Source: Pleurocapsa sp. PCC 7319
GTDB taxonomy: Bacteria; Cyanobacteriota; Cyanobacteriia; Cyanobacteriales; Xenococcaceae
Direction of reading: 5' to 3'
Length of the DNA: 64,000 nucleotides
Assembly: GCF_000332195.1 (NCBI RefSeq)
Contig: NZ_KB235922.1
Span: forward strand, 620,001-684,000
How positions within the stretch are numbered: the first letter of the stretch is position 1; every line of letters starts with the position of its first letter. Below the pieces are notes generated by a model. That model was not told the origin of the DNA. It did no database searches and worked only from the letters and a program-made list of their open reading frames with translations. The translations under genes were made by a program, and so were the position numbers. Shown here one piece after another: positions 27,863 through 36,471 of this stretch.

Positions 27863-27987
27863 AAAAAAACAAATAAACTAATTGGGAAAGTGTTTTTAAC
27901 GTAAGAATTGGGTTAATTGCAATCTGGATAACTGAATTTTGACAAGATATTTTATAATTTACTTTGCCACAGACTCTCCCAAATGAT

Positions 27988-29127
27988 ATGAGCGATCACA
28001 ATTCTTTTATCCGTTCCGATCTAGCCCAGTTAGCTGCTTATAAGCCTCACCCAGGGGGAGAAAGTGAGGTAATTGTTGATCGCCTTGATACCAATGAAAG
28101 TCCCCTTGATTTGCCAGTGGAAATCAAATCTAAGCTGACTTGGACGTATCAACAGGAAATAGAAGCGAATCGTTATCCCAATGGTAGTCATTACGAATTA
28201 AAACAAGCGATCGCTGAATATATTCAGGAGTCAGCTTGCTTAGCTGACAACTTAACTACCGATCATATTTCTGTGGGCAATGGTTCGGATGAACTAATTC
28301 GCTCACTGCTAATTGCGACGTGCTTGGGTGGTGAAGGCTCTATCTTAGTAGCAGTTCCCACCTTTTCCATGTATGGCATTTTAGCCACAACTTTAGGAAT
28401 TCCTGTTGTCACTATAGATAGAAAAGAAGCAGATTTTTCTTTAAACCTCAAAGCTGCTCAGGAAGCTATTGATAACACCAATAATCCTCCAATTCGGGTT
28501 GTGTTTGTCGTGCATCCCAATTCTCCTACAGGTAATACCTTAAAAGCAGAAGAACTAGATTGGCTAAGATCTTTGCCAGAAAATATTCTTGTAGTCATCG
28601 ACGAAGCCTATTTTGAATTTAGTCAGACTTCTGTAGTAGCTGAATTAGCCCAACGAAATAACTGGATTGTTTTGCGTACTTTTTCTAAAGCCTTTCGGTT
28701 AGCTGCTCATCGTGTGGGATATGCGATCGCTAATCCTGATTTAATCACTGTACTAGAAAAAGTCCGTCTGCCCTATAATCTGCCTAGTTTTTCTCAGGCA
28801 GCAGCCAAAATAGCTTTGCAACAACGCCAATTACTGTTACCGTTAGTGGCGAAAACCATCAAGGAAAGAGAACGAGTATGGTCGATTTTGACCGAAAACA
28901 ATCAGCTTCGAGTATGGCAAAGTCAAGCTAACTTTTTGTATCTGCGTCCCAGAAATACCACTGCCGATAATCGTGAGCATGTTTTAGCAGATATAACCAA
29001 AAACCTCAAAGCAGGCGGTACCTTAATTCGTCATACAGGAAGTGGATTACGCATTACCATTGGCACTCCCGAAGAAAATGATCGCACTTTACAACGACTA
29101 GAAAAAATAGTTGAGTTAAATCTCTAA
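27988..29127 (+). CDS. hisC: Histidinol-phosphate aminotransferase
   Basis: HisC moves an amino group from glutamate to imidazole acetol-phosphate in histidine synthesis. The 379-residue protein is a fold-type I PLP enzyme with [11 protein letters not shown] near the N-terminus, [24 protein letters not shown], the cofactor aspartate in [10 protein letters not shown], and the PLP lysine in [19 protein letters not shown] chose the ATG at 27988; an in-frame TTG at 27964 would add eight residues. Length is normal. It is 95 bases upstream of a second aminotransferase gene. Confidence 0.93.
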   Translation: MSDHNSFIRSDLAQLAAYKPHPGGESEVIVDRLDTNESPLDLPVEIKSKLTWTYQQEIEANRYPNGSHYELKQAIAEYIQESACLADNLTTDHISVGNGSDELIRSLLIATCLGGEGSILVAVPTFSMYGILATTLGIPVVTIDRKEADFSLNLKAAQEAIDNTNNPPIRVVFVVHPNSPTGNTLKAEELDWLRSLPENILVVIDEAYFEFSQTSVVAELAQRNNWIVLRTFSKAFRLAAHRVGYAIANPDLITVLEKVRLPYNLPSFSQAAAKIALQQRQLLLPLVAKTIKERERVWSILTENNQLRVWQSQANFLYLRPRNTTADNREHVLADITKNLKAGGTLIRHTGSGLRITIGTPEENDRTLQRLEKIVELNL

Positions 29128-29221
29128 TCCCCAATCCCCAAATCAAAAAACGAGTAATCATTGACACAATTGCTAAGTGAAATGAGAGAATAAAAAGCTA
29201 TGTTAACTGTTAGCTGTAAAT

Positions 29222-30406
29222 ATGAGTTTAGATTGGATTAGCCGCGCCGAGCGTTTAAGTGCCTTACCCCCCTACGTATTTGCTCGTTTAGACGAATTAA
29301 AAGCCCGTGCCAGAGAACAGGGACTAGACTTAATCGATTTAGGCATGGGTAATCCTGATGGTGCTGCACCCAAGCCAGTAATAGATGCGGCGATCGCTGC
29401 TTTACAAGATCCACTCAATCATGGCTATCCACCTTTTGAAGGTACAGCTAGTTTTCGACAAGCAATTACCAATTGGTATCAACGCTGTTATGGAGTTGAA
29501 TTAAATCCAGATAGCGAAGCCCTGCCCCTAATTGGTTCTAAAGAGGGTTTAGGTCATTTGGCGATGGCGTATGTCAATTCAGGAGATATTATTCTGGTTC
29601 CCAGCCCTTCCTATCCAGCTCATTTTCGGGGACCATTAATTGCAGGAGCAAAAATTCATCAGATAAATCTCTCAGCTGAGCAAAATTGGTTAATCGATCT
29701 GAGTACTATTCCTGAAGATGTAGCTCAAAAGGCCAAAATTCTTTATTTCAATTATCCTAATAACCCGACTACAGCCACTGCACCAAGAGAATTTTTTGAG
29801 GAAGTAGTTAAATTTGCCCGTCACTACCAAATATTATTAGTTCACGATCTTTGTTATGCGGAACTAGCTTTTGATGGTTATCAGCCAACATCATTGTTAG
29901 AAATTCCTGGGGCAAAAGAAATCGGCGTTGAGTTTCATACTCTTTCTAAAACCTATAACATGGCTGGTTGGCGCATAGGCTTTGTTGTTGGTAATTCCGA
30001 TATTATTCAAGGTTTACGGACTCTAAAAACTAACTTGGATTATGGTATTTTTTCAGTCATCCAAAAAGCAGCAGAAACCGCTTTACAATTGCCAGATAAA
30101 TATATCAAAGAAGTTCAACACCGCTACAGTTCTAGAAGAGATTTTTTGATTAAAGGCTTAGGAGAATTGGGCTGGCAAATACCTCCTTCCAAAGCAACTA
30201 TGTATCTCTGGGTGGAAACTCCTGTGGGACAAGGTTCAACAGAGTTTGCACTGGATGTTTTGCGGCAAACAGGGGTGGTAATTACTCCTGGAAATGCCTT
30301 TGGTGAGGCGGGAGAAGGCTACGTCAGAATTAGTTTAATTGCCGATTGCGATCGCCTGGGAGAAGTACTCAAACGTTTTAAGCAAGCAGGAATTTCTTAT
30401 CAATGA
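29222..30406 (+). CDS. Class I/II aminotransferase (aspartate/LL-diaminopimelate aminotransferase-like)
   Basis: A 394-residue PLP enzyme with DLGMGNPDGAAPKPV, HGYPPFEGTASFRQAI, LVPSPSYPAH, YFNYPNNPTTATA, VHDLCYAELAFDGYQPTS, and the PLP lysine in TLSKTYNMAGWRIGFVVGN. These features match the cyanobacterial homologues annotated as aspartate or LL-diaminopimelate aminotransferase. The true substrate is not decidable from sequence. It follows hisC by about 95 bases, on the same strand. The ATG at 29222 gives a normal N-terminus. Confidence 0.9.
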   Translation: MSLDWISRAERLSALPPYVFARLDELKARAREQGLDLIDLGMGNPDGAAPKPVIDAAIAALQDPLNHGYPPFEGTASFRQAITNWYQRCYGVELNPDSEALPLIGSKEGLGHLAMAYVNSGDIILVPSPSYPAHFRGPLIAGAKIHQINLSAEQNWLIDLSTIPEDVAQKAKILYFNYPNNPTTATAPREFFEEVVKFARHYQILLVHDLCYAELAFDGYQPTSLLEIPGAKEIGVEFHTLSKTYNMAGWRIGFVVGNSDIIQGLRTLKTNLDYGIFSVIQKAAETALQLPDKYIKEVQHRYSSRRDFLIKGLGELGWQIPPSKATMYLWVETPVGQGSTEFALDVLRQTGVVITPGNAFGEAGEGYVRISLIADCDRLGEVLKRFKQAGISYQ

Positions 30407-30454
30407 GCTTATTGGTATATAGAACCATTAACCATTGTAGAAAGCTCAAATAGT

Positions 30455-30781
30455 TCATACAACTGTTTCGTCACTATACCAGCGAGAAGCAAGATCGCAG
30501 AGGTGATAAAGCGGCTCAGACAGCTCCCGACCACGTTCGGTCAATTTGTAAGTAACTTTTGGCGGAATTGTAGGTTCATAGTCACGGTGAATAATACCGA
30601 TCTTCTCCAACATTCGTAATCTTTCTGTCAAAACTTTAGTTGAAATTCCCTCAACATTACGTTTTAGTTCTCCAAAACGTAATGTTCCCTTCGTGTCCAA
30701 GATCCACAAAATATACATTGTCCATCGCCCTGAAATTTGGTTGAGCAGTTTTTCGAGAGGACTATATTCAAGCTCTGTCAT
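30455..30781 (-). CDS. HxlR-family transcriptional regulator
   Basis: A 108-residue winged-helix protein of the HxlR family: SGRWTMYILWILDTKGTLRF, then GISTKVLTERLRMLEKIGII and a C-terminal PPKVTYKLTERGREL. The family normally has a conserved cysteine at the very N-terminus that senses electrophiles or redox stress; here no cysteine is seen there, so sensing may differ. It is divergent from a membrane protein gene with a 118-base spacer, which suggests that it controls that gene. Confidence 0.93.
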   Translation of the reverse strand: MTELEYSPLEKLLNQISGRWTMYILWILDTKGTLRFGELKRNVEGISTKVLTERLRMLEKIGIIHRDYEPTIPPKVTYKLTERGRELSEPLYHLCDLASRWYSDETVV

Positions 30782-30899
30782 ACTTTCTAAGAGTTTCTTA
30801 TAGGTTATCAGATTACAAAAAAGTAACTACTTTACTTCAATAACTATAAGATTTAATGTTTAGCTAAGTTGATATAGAATACTTGCTTGAGGAGTATAA

Positions 30900-31319
30900 A
30901 TGAGAGGGCAAATTTGGTACATTGCTATTTTAATAGGACTAATGTGTCTAATTCGTTTTGGTCTGAGTGCTTTTGGCTATGCTGCTCCAAATTGGTTTAT
31001 GGAAGAAATAGGAATTTCTTTATCCTCTAATCCTCAAATGCCTTATGCTATTCGTGCTTGGGCTATCCGAGATATTGTAATTTCTCTACTTGTTGCATTG
31101 GCAGATAAAACTACTGTGAAAATGCTTTTAGTTGGTTGTATCGCCATTGATTTTACAGATATTGTTTCTGCCTATTTGAGTGGAGTAGCAGGGTTATTTG
31201 GTACAGCAGACGGTTGGTTACTCAAACTCACATCAACTGCCATTGCTGCACTACTTTTAGAACTGGGAGCATTAGCGTTACTTTCTATTCGCGAAACGCA
31301 AGAAAATATTAATTGCTAA
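30900..31319 (+). CDS. Four-helix membrane protein, DUF4267-like
   Basis: The 139-residue protein has four hydrophobic segments (about 4-27, 55-75, 77-97 and 110-132). IRAWAIRDIVISLLVAL, with the conserved Arg-Asp pair, suggests the DUF4267 family. A perfect GAGGAG Shine-Dalgarno sequence lies just upstream of the ATG. It is the divergent partner of the HxlR regulator. HxlR targets are often small membrane or redox proteins, but the function here is unknown. Confidence 0.65.
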   Translation: MRGQIWYIAILIGLMCLIRFGLSAFGYAAPNWFMEEIGISLSSNPQMPYAIRAWAIRDIVISLLVALADKTTVKMLLVGCIAIDFTDIVSAYLSGVAGLFGTADGWLLKLTSTAIAALLLELGALALLSIRETQENINC

Positions 31320-31430
31320 AGGATCGTAAAACGAATGTTTGCCATGATGATTGTCAAGTCGATTTGGCAGGGTTAATAATGTTCTGGAAATCAAGCAAAT
31401 CTCTAGCAAGAGAATCTAGCTGAGTAAGCG

Positions 31431-32750
31431 ATGGCAAAATCTTACCCTCAAAATGTAGCTATACAAAAGTTAACGACTACTCAACAACAGGCTCTAGTTA
31501 AATTAAAATTATTTATTCAAAGCGATCAGAGGTTATTTCGACTAAGTGGATATGCTGGCACAGGAAAAAGCTTTTTAATTTGTCACTTAATGGAATGGTT
31601 GAGTGATGAAAATTTCCAGTTTGTAGCCGCAGCACCAACCAATAAAGCAGCAAAGAACTTACAACAGGTTGCCCTATCTACAGGAATCAGTATCGATGTT
31701 AAAACCATCGCGCAATTACTGGGTCAACAGCCAGAGATTAACCAAGAGACAGGTTTAGAAGAATTCACTTCAACTAGAGAAGCCAAATTTGACGATTACG
31801 AAGTAGTTATCATTGATGAATTTTCGATGATATCTCAAGGGAATTTTGAGGAAATAGTTGAAGCAGTTTCTTTAACCATTGATACTAAAGTAGTATTTGT
31901 CGGAGATGAAGCGCAACTACCACCAGTTAAAGAAAAGAAGCCGATAGTCGCTGTTTCAGAATATATTGACAGCATGGCAACATTAGATGAAATTGTACGC
32001 TATGAAGGTGAAATAGCTGTTGTTGCCGAGAAGATTCGCAGTAATAAGCAATATAATCGTCGGATTTATCCCTTCAAGAGTAGTGATGACCAAACTATTA
32101 TTTGTCAGCCGAGAAAGCAATGGTTAGAAACTGTAACTCAATACTTTGAGTCTGATAATTATAAATCCAATCCCGATCATGTCAGATTGTTGGTATGGAG
32201 AAATAAGACAGCTTTAGCGGCTAATAAATTTGTGCGATCGCGTTTGTGGGGAAAAGATGTTCCGTTGTATGTACCAGGAGATAGATTGATAGCTAAAAAA
32301 CCTCTGTTTCGTCCTCGTCCTGGTAAAAAAGGGAAGAATAAGTGGGGAGTTTTGATCAGTAATTCGGAAGAATGCTCGGTTATTGATACAGCATCAATTA
32401 AACAACTTGTTTTTGATCGCGAAGCATATCAATATTGGTCAGTACCAGTCAATACTGATAGTGGGTTTGAAGTTGATTTATCTATTTTGACTGAAGAAAG
32501 CGAACAACTCAAAAATGAACAAGCTAAATATTATGTGGACAAAAAGCAGTGGAATCGGTATTTTGACTTATCGAGAATGTTTGATGATGTAACCTACGCT
32601 TATGGTTTAACCGTACATAAAGCTCAAGGTTCGAGTATTGATTATGTTTTTTTGGATACGGAAGATATGCAAAACTGTCCTGACTTACAGAAGATGCTTT
32701 ATACTGCTTTAACTCGCGCCAAGATAAGAGCTTTTATTCCTAGTTCATAA
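31431..32750 (+). CDS. Dda/RecD-like SF1B helicase
   Basis: A 439-residue helicase with Walker A GYAGTGKSFLI (about 41-51), VAAAPTNKAAKNL (motif Ia), Walker B VVIIDEFSMIS, VFVGDEAQLPPV (motif III), and in the C-terminal UvrD_C_2 domain YGLTVHKAQGSSIDYVFLD and MLYTALTRAK. The domain layout resembles phage T4 Dda and bacterial RecD2-like helicases without the N-terminal extension. It would translocate 5' to 3' on single-stranded DNA. No recombination gene is adjacent. It starts 112 bases downstream of the DUF4267-like gene. Confidence 0.88.
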   Translation: MAKSYPQNVAIQKLTTTQQQALVKLKLFIQSDQRLFRLSGYAGTGKSFLICHLMEWLSDENFQFVAAAPTNKAAKNLQQVALSTGISIDVKTIAQLLGQQPEINQETGLEEFTSTREAKFDDYEVVIIDEFSMISQGNFEEIVEAVSLTIDTKVVFVGDEAQLPPVKEKKPIVAVSEYIDSMATLDEIVRYEGEIAVVAEKIRSNKQYNRRIYPFKSSDDQTIICQPRKQWLETVTQYFESDNYKSNPDHVRLLVWRNKTALAANKFVRSRLWGKDVPLYVPGDRLIAKKPLFRPRPGKKGKNKWGVLISNSEECSVIDTASIKQLVFDREAYQYWSVPVNTDSGFEVDLSILTEESEQLKNEQAKYYVDKKQWNRYFDLSRMFDDVTYAYGLTVHKAQGSSIDYVFLDTEDMQNCPDLQKMLYTALTRAKIRAFIPSS

Positions 32751-32784
32751 GGGAGTGAAAACCTTATGCTTTAGATACTATTTT

Positions 32785-33702
32785 CTAAGTAACAATCTCG
32801 GATAATGCTGGTTTAAGTTCAGCATACTGGTAATTAAAGCCAGTAGCTTGAGTTTTTTGCGGTAATACCTGTTGTCCTTCCAACACAACTACTGCACCGT
32901 CTCCTAATAATATTTCTAAGACGAAATCAGGAACGGGCAGCCAAGAAGGACGATTCATCACTTCTCCCAGAGTCTGACATAGCTGACCCATGCGTACAGG
33001 ATTAGGTGAAGTAGCATTATATGCCCCAGACATATCTGAACGCTCTATAGCCTGATAGATTAAATTCACTAAATCATCGCGGTGAATCCAAGAAAACCAT
33101 TGTTTACCACTGCCGATAGGACCTCCAGCAAACATTTTGAACGGACCAATCATTTTACCCAATGCGCCACCATTAGCTAAGACAATACCAATGCGGACGA
33201 TAACTAAACGCACTCCTGACTCTGTAACTTTCTGAGCTTCTGCTTCCCAATTTTGGCAGACTTGAGCCAGAAAATCATTACCTGAAGGACTATTCTCTTC
33301 AAAAGTAGTAGTTTCACTCGTGCCATAGTAGCCGACCGCCGAGCCACTAACTAAGACCTGAGGCTTTTGCTCTGCCATCGCGATCGCTTCTACTAGTTTT
33401 CTAGTTCCAATTTGGCGACTTTCCATAATTGCTTGTTTTTGTTGGTCATTCCAACGTTCGGCAATAGGTTCGCCAGCTAGATTGACTACCGCATCGCAAC
33501 CAGAAACGCTTTTCTGCCATTCTCCAGACTCTTTAGGTGTATATTGAACTATTTCTAAGTTAGAAAAAGCTGAGGCAGGGAATACTTTTTGGGCTTTATT
33601 GGGGTTGCGCGTAAAAACTAATATTTGGTGTCCTTCTTGGTTTAATTTTTCTACCAAACGACTACCGACTAATCCTGTTGCTCCTGTAATTGCAATCTTC
33701 AT
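32785..33702 (-). CDS. TIGR01777-type NAD(P)-dependent epimerase (ThyD-like)
   Basis: A 305-residue SDR family protein starting with MKIAITGATGLVGSRLVEKL, the NAD(P)-binding motif. It has a YYGTSE segment at the active site (the tyrosine of the family), a DAVVNLAGEPIAERW block and a C-terminal PDFVLEILLGDGAVVVLEGQ typical of TIGR01777. In cyanobacteria this subgroup includes ThyD, a thylakoid-associated protein implicated in cell division. The name is by similarity from memory. The gene is minus-strand, next to a Psb28-type gene and petM, all on that strand. Confidence 0.85.
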   Translation of the reverse strand: MKIAITGATGLVGSRLVEKLNQEGHQILVFTRNPNKAQKVFPASAFSNLEIVQYTPKESGEWQKSVSGCDAVVNLAGEPIAERWNDQQKQAIMESRQIGTRKLVEAIAMAEQKPQVLVSGSAVGYYGTSETTTFEENSPSGNDFLAQVCQNWEAEAQKVTESGVRLVIVRIGIVLANGGALGKMIGPFKMFAGGPIGSGKQWFSWIHRDDLVNLIYQAIERSDMSGAYNATSPNPVRMGQLCQTLGEVMNRPSWLPVPDFVLEILLGDGAVVVLEGQQVLPQKTQATGFNYQYAELKPALSEIVT

Positions 33703-33740
33703 GTTGAATAATAATATATCTCTTTAGTTAATATTTCTGT

Positions 33741-33772
33741 ATTTAATATTGTCTAGATTTAATATTGTCTAG
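33741..33772. repeat. 16-bp tandem duplication between the epimerase and Psb28-type genes
   Basis: ATTTAATATTGTCTAG occurs twice without a gap (33741-33756 and 33757-33772), ending 12 bases before the stop side of the Psb28-type gene. No terminator-like dyad is visible in it. It is AT-rich and may be a replication slippage product. Confidence 0.9.
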
Positions 33773-33784
33773 AGTATGTCATCA

Positions 33785-34153
33785 TTATCTTCTGCCGAAT
33801 TCCATTCCGTTTGCCTCTGCATAGCGATCCATAAAACGAGTGAATCTTTCCCAGTGACTATCTGCTTCAATCTCAAAGGTGCATTCTACTCTTTTGAGTT
33901 CATCTCCTTCGTCTCCCCCAAAAATCATTTTTAGAGAATTGGGTGTAACTAAAATTTCTCCTTCTGAATCAATTAAACTTAATTTTTCGGCTGATCCCCT
34001 AGTAAAGCTGTTAAATTTCTCTAGAGCGTGCAAAGATTCAAAGATCATCAGAACATTGCGAATGCCCGTCTTTTTGTTGCGTCGTAAACTGACTCCGCTT
34101 AATTCTTCAGCAACACCTTGAAAAAATTCAATTGAAGGAATAACAGATGACAT
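33785..34153 (-). CDS. psb28: Photosystem II assembly protein Psb28-2
   Basis: A 122-residue protein of the Psb28 family, which joins photosystem II assembly intermediates at the thylakoid. The core blocks are SIEFFQGVAEELSGVSLRR and VECTFEIEADSHWERFTRFM, followed by DRYAEANGMEF. The NVLMIFES-type middle part and the Met-rich C-terminus suggest the Psb28-2 paralogue rather than Psb28-1. I chose the ATG at 34153; a GTG at 34162 would add three residues. Its neighbours are petM and the ThyD-like gene on the same strand. Confidence 0.88.
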   Translation of the reverse strand: MSSVIPSIEFFQGVAEELSGVSLRRNKKTGIRNVLMIFESLHALEKFNSFTRGSAEKLSLIDSEGEILVTPNSLKMIFGGDEGDELKRVECTFEIEADSHWERFTRFMDRYAEANGMEFGRR

Positions 34154-34321
34154 TTGTATCACGAATAATGCGGTAATTTTGCTCCTCTATAATCAACATA
34201 CTAGAGTTCTGGTACAAATTATCATTAACTCATTAAGATCGGGGGAGAATGTCTTAGTTTTTTTTAGGTGGTTAGGAAATTCAACTATCAAGTCAGAATT
34301 TTTATCTTCTGAAGACGAAAA

Positions 34322-34358
34322 AGCGATCGCCATAATGAGCAGCGATCGCCATAATGAG
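34322..34358. repeat. Tandem pair of HIP1-containing 18-mers
   Basis: AGCGATCGCCATAATGAG occurs at 34322-34339 and again at 34341-34358 with one base between. Each copy contains one HIP1 octamer. It lies in the 270-base gap between petM and the Psb28-type gene, which holds no supported gene. Confidence 0.9.
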
Positions 34359-34423
34359 ATAATATCGTAAAAATTTTACTTTATTGTCTATTGATAATTA
34401 ACTGGAGAATGGTAGAGTTCAAC

Positions 34424-34537
34424 TTATTCTGGTTCTCCACCTTGGATTTTGAGGATTAGAAAGCCCAAACTAAGTCCAACCAAAATTAAAACAGTAGATA
34501 AAATTGCTCCGTTGAACAACATACTTTCCGCGCTCAT
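34424..34537 (-). CDS. petM: Cytochrome b6f complex subunit 7 (PetM)
   Basis: This 37-residue protein has the PetM sequence: [19 protein letters not shown], then [19 protein letters not shown]. It forms one membrane helix and is a small subunit of the cytochrome b6f complex. The frame runs from the ATG at 34537 to the TAA at 34424-34426. A strong Shine-Dalgarno sequence (AGGAG, at 34546-34550) precedes it. It is divergent from pdxA, with 139 bases between. It is easily missed because it is so short. Confidence 0.95.
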   Translation of the reverse strand: MSAESMLFNGAILSTVLILVGLSLGFLILKIQGGEPE

Positions 34538-34676
34538 TTTTATTTCTCCTATTTTTTGTTAGATCTTTACTAAGAGGATGATATTAGTTTTAATTTCTAA
34601 TTTTCAGCCACAATCAATAAAAAGTATTGTAAATCATTAAGTCATATCTCCTATAATCAATTACTTTAAAGTGTAA

Positions 34677-35738
34677 ATGTCTACAATTCCTTCCTTAGCT
34701 GTCACGATGGGAGATCCCGCTGGGATTGGTTCCGAAATTATTCTCAAGGCTCTGGCAGATGATTCCCTGAAAAAAAAGTGTTCGCTGATGGTAATTGGTA
34801 ATCGTCAGTTATTACAAACTACATACGAACTTCTGTTACAAAAGAGCCAGCTAACCGAAACGGATTTAGTAGATCCCCAGACTCTATCTGTTTTAGATCT
34901 TCCCTGCAATGGAACGGTTAATTTAGGATACGGTGATGCTGTTAGTGGCGGATTTAGCTTTGCCTGTCTAGAAAAAGCGATCGCCTTAACTCTTGAGGGT
35001 AAATTTCAGGGAATTGTCACCGCTCCCATTGCTAAATCTCTTTGGAAAGCCGCAGGACATGAATATCCTGGTCAAACGGAAGTCCTGGCCCAAAGAGCAG
35101 GAGTAGACAAATTTGGCATGATGTTTGTGGGCAAATCTCCCTATACCGGTTGGGAACTGCGGAGTTTGTTGGCAACTACCCATATTCCTCTGGCGGATGT
35201 TCCTCAGGTTTTGACACCTGAGCTAATGACTTGGAAACTAAATTTATTAATTGAATGCCTTAAACAAGATTTTGGTCTTCATCACCCTCAAATTGCGATC
35301 GCTGGATTAAATCCCCATAGTGGGGAATCAGGACAACTAGGAAGAGAAGAGCAAGATTGGCTCTTAAACTGGCTTAAACAAGCTCAGACTGATTATCCTC
35401 AAACAAAATTAATGGGACTGATTCCCCCTGACACAATGTGGGTAAAACCAGGACAAGCTTGGTACGGCAATTTTGAGGATGATCTCAACACTGCCGACGC
35501 TTATCTAGCTTTGTACCACGATCAGGGATTAATCCCAGTTAAACTAATGGCATTTGAGCAAGCTATCAATACCACTATTGGACTGCCTTTTATTCGTACT
35601 TCACCGGATCACGGTACAGCTTTTGATATTGCTGGGCTGGGGATAGCTAATGCCAGCAGCATGAAAGCAGCAATTGAATTAGCAATTCAAATTAGTAATC
35701 GACGGCTTAATAAATGGACAATGGACAATAAACAATGA
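34677..35738 (+). CDS. pdxA: 4-hydroxythreonine-4-phosphate dehydrogenase
   Basis: PdxA oxidises 4-phosphohydroxy-L-threonine in the deoxyxylulose-5-phosphate-dependent route to pyridoxal phosphate. The 353-residue protein has the N-terminal [14 protein letters not shown], the metal and substrate residues in [17 protein letters not shown], and the C-terminal [16 protein letters not shown]. Length is slightly above average because of a loop after GLIPPDTMW. It is a single gene; the next gene runs the other way. Confidence 0.97.
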   Translation: MSTIPSLAVTMGDPAGIGSEIILKALADDSLKKKCSLMVIGNRQLLQTTYELLLQKSQLTETDLVDPQTLSVLDLPCNGTVNLGYGDAVSGGFSFACLEKAIALTLEGKFQGIVTAPIAKSLWKAAGHEYPGQTEVLAQRAGVDKFGMMFVGKSPYTGWELRSLLATTHIPLADVPQVLTPELMTWKLNLLIECLKQDFGLHHPQIAIAGLNPHSGESGQLGREEQDWLLNWLKQAQTDYPQTKLMGLIPPDTMWVKPGQAWYGNFEDDLNTADAYLALYHDQGLIPVKLMAFEQAINTTIGLPFIRTSPDHGTAFDIAGLGIANASSMKAAIELAIQISNRRLNKWTMDNKQ

Positions 35739-35756
35739 GCAATTATTAGCTCTAAC

Positions 35757-36149
35757 TTATTTCTTCGCAATTTTGGGAGCAGGTTTTGCTGGGCTTTTTC
35801 TCCTACCAGAATTTCCAGTCGATCTACCACCACGACCAAAATCATCGGATTTAGCAGGTTCATCGCTATAAATATCTAAAAAGACCGACTCATTGTGAGC
35901 TGTTGCTGCGGTCTTAATCGCAGTTCTTATGGCTTGAATATTACGACCACCACGACCAAAAACCTTACCGCGATCGCTTTTGTCAAAAGCAACTCTCAGC
36001 CAAATCTTTTTTTTCTGCTGATTTACTTCAGAATTAACACAGAGGGACTTGGGATCATCTAAAAATGGTTCGATCAGAAACCGTACTAGTTTTTCATAAT
36101 CTGGACTAGTCGCCAACTGATCGCCAGACAATTCGGTCTTATTTGGCAT
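35757..36149 (-). CDS. khpA: KH-domain RNA-binding protein KhpA
   Basis: A 130-residue KhpA homologue. The KH domain is at about residues 18-90, with [20 protein letters not shown] containing the GxxG loop (GRGG). The C-terminus is a basic, Gly/Pro/Lys-rich tail of about 35 residues that is not part of the usual short KhpA. KhpA binds RNA and affects cell division and small-RNA biology. Its start overlaps the rpsP stop by 11 bases, so the two are translationally coupled. Confidence 0.88.
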   Translation of the reverse strand: MPNKTELSGDQLATSPDYEKLVRFLIEPFLDDPKSLCVNSEVNQQKKKIWLRVAFDKSDRGKVFGRGGRNIQAIRTAIKTAATAHNESVFLDIYSDEPAKSDDFGRGGRSTGNSGRRKSPAKPAPKIAKK

Positions 36150-36390
36150 GAACTTGATCGAAAACTTGAGCTTTAGTGAGGATATTTCTGACGGTTTGGC
36201 TAGGCTGTGCTCCTTGTTCTAATCTTTTGACAATGGCAGGAACATTAAGTCTAGTCTCATCTGTTCTGGGGTTATAAAAACCCAATTCTTCGATGGGACG
36301 TCCGTCTCTACGGGTTTTGCTTTCTATAGCTACAATACGGTAACTAACCTCTCTTTTTTTGCCGAAGCGTTTCAAACGTAATTTAATCAT
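36139..36390 (-). CDS. rpsP: 30S ribosomal protein S16
   Basis: S16 is an 83-residue ribosomal protein that stabilises the small subunit during assembly. The N-terminus [20 protein letters not shown] and the blocks [18 protein letters not shown] and [10 protein letters not shown] are diagnostic. It lies downstream of ffh by 82 bases on the same strand and overlaps khpA, forming the ffh-rpsP-khpA cluster that is common in bacteria. Confidence 0.98.
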   Translation of the reverse strand: MIKLRLKRFGKKREVSYRIVAIESKTRRDGRPIEELGFYNPRTDETRLNVPAIVKRLEQGAQPSQTVRNILTKAQVFDQVHAK

Positions 36391-36471
36391 AAGTTATTCA
36401 AAATTTATCCTTTACGATTGTAGTCTATGCTATCTATTTTTCTCTACTGTTAACTTTGACAACCTACTAGT

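Noticed and set aside
34179-34370. 63-residue plus-strand frame between psb28 and petM
   Set aside because: Its end is made of the tandem HIP1 repeat and it lacks family similarity or a Shine-Dalgarno sequence.
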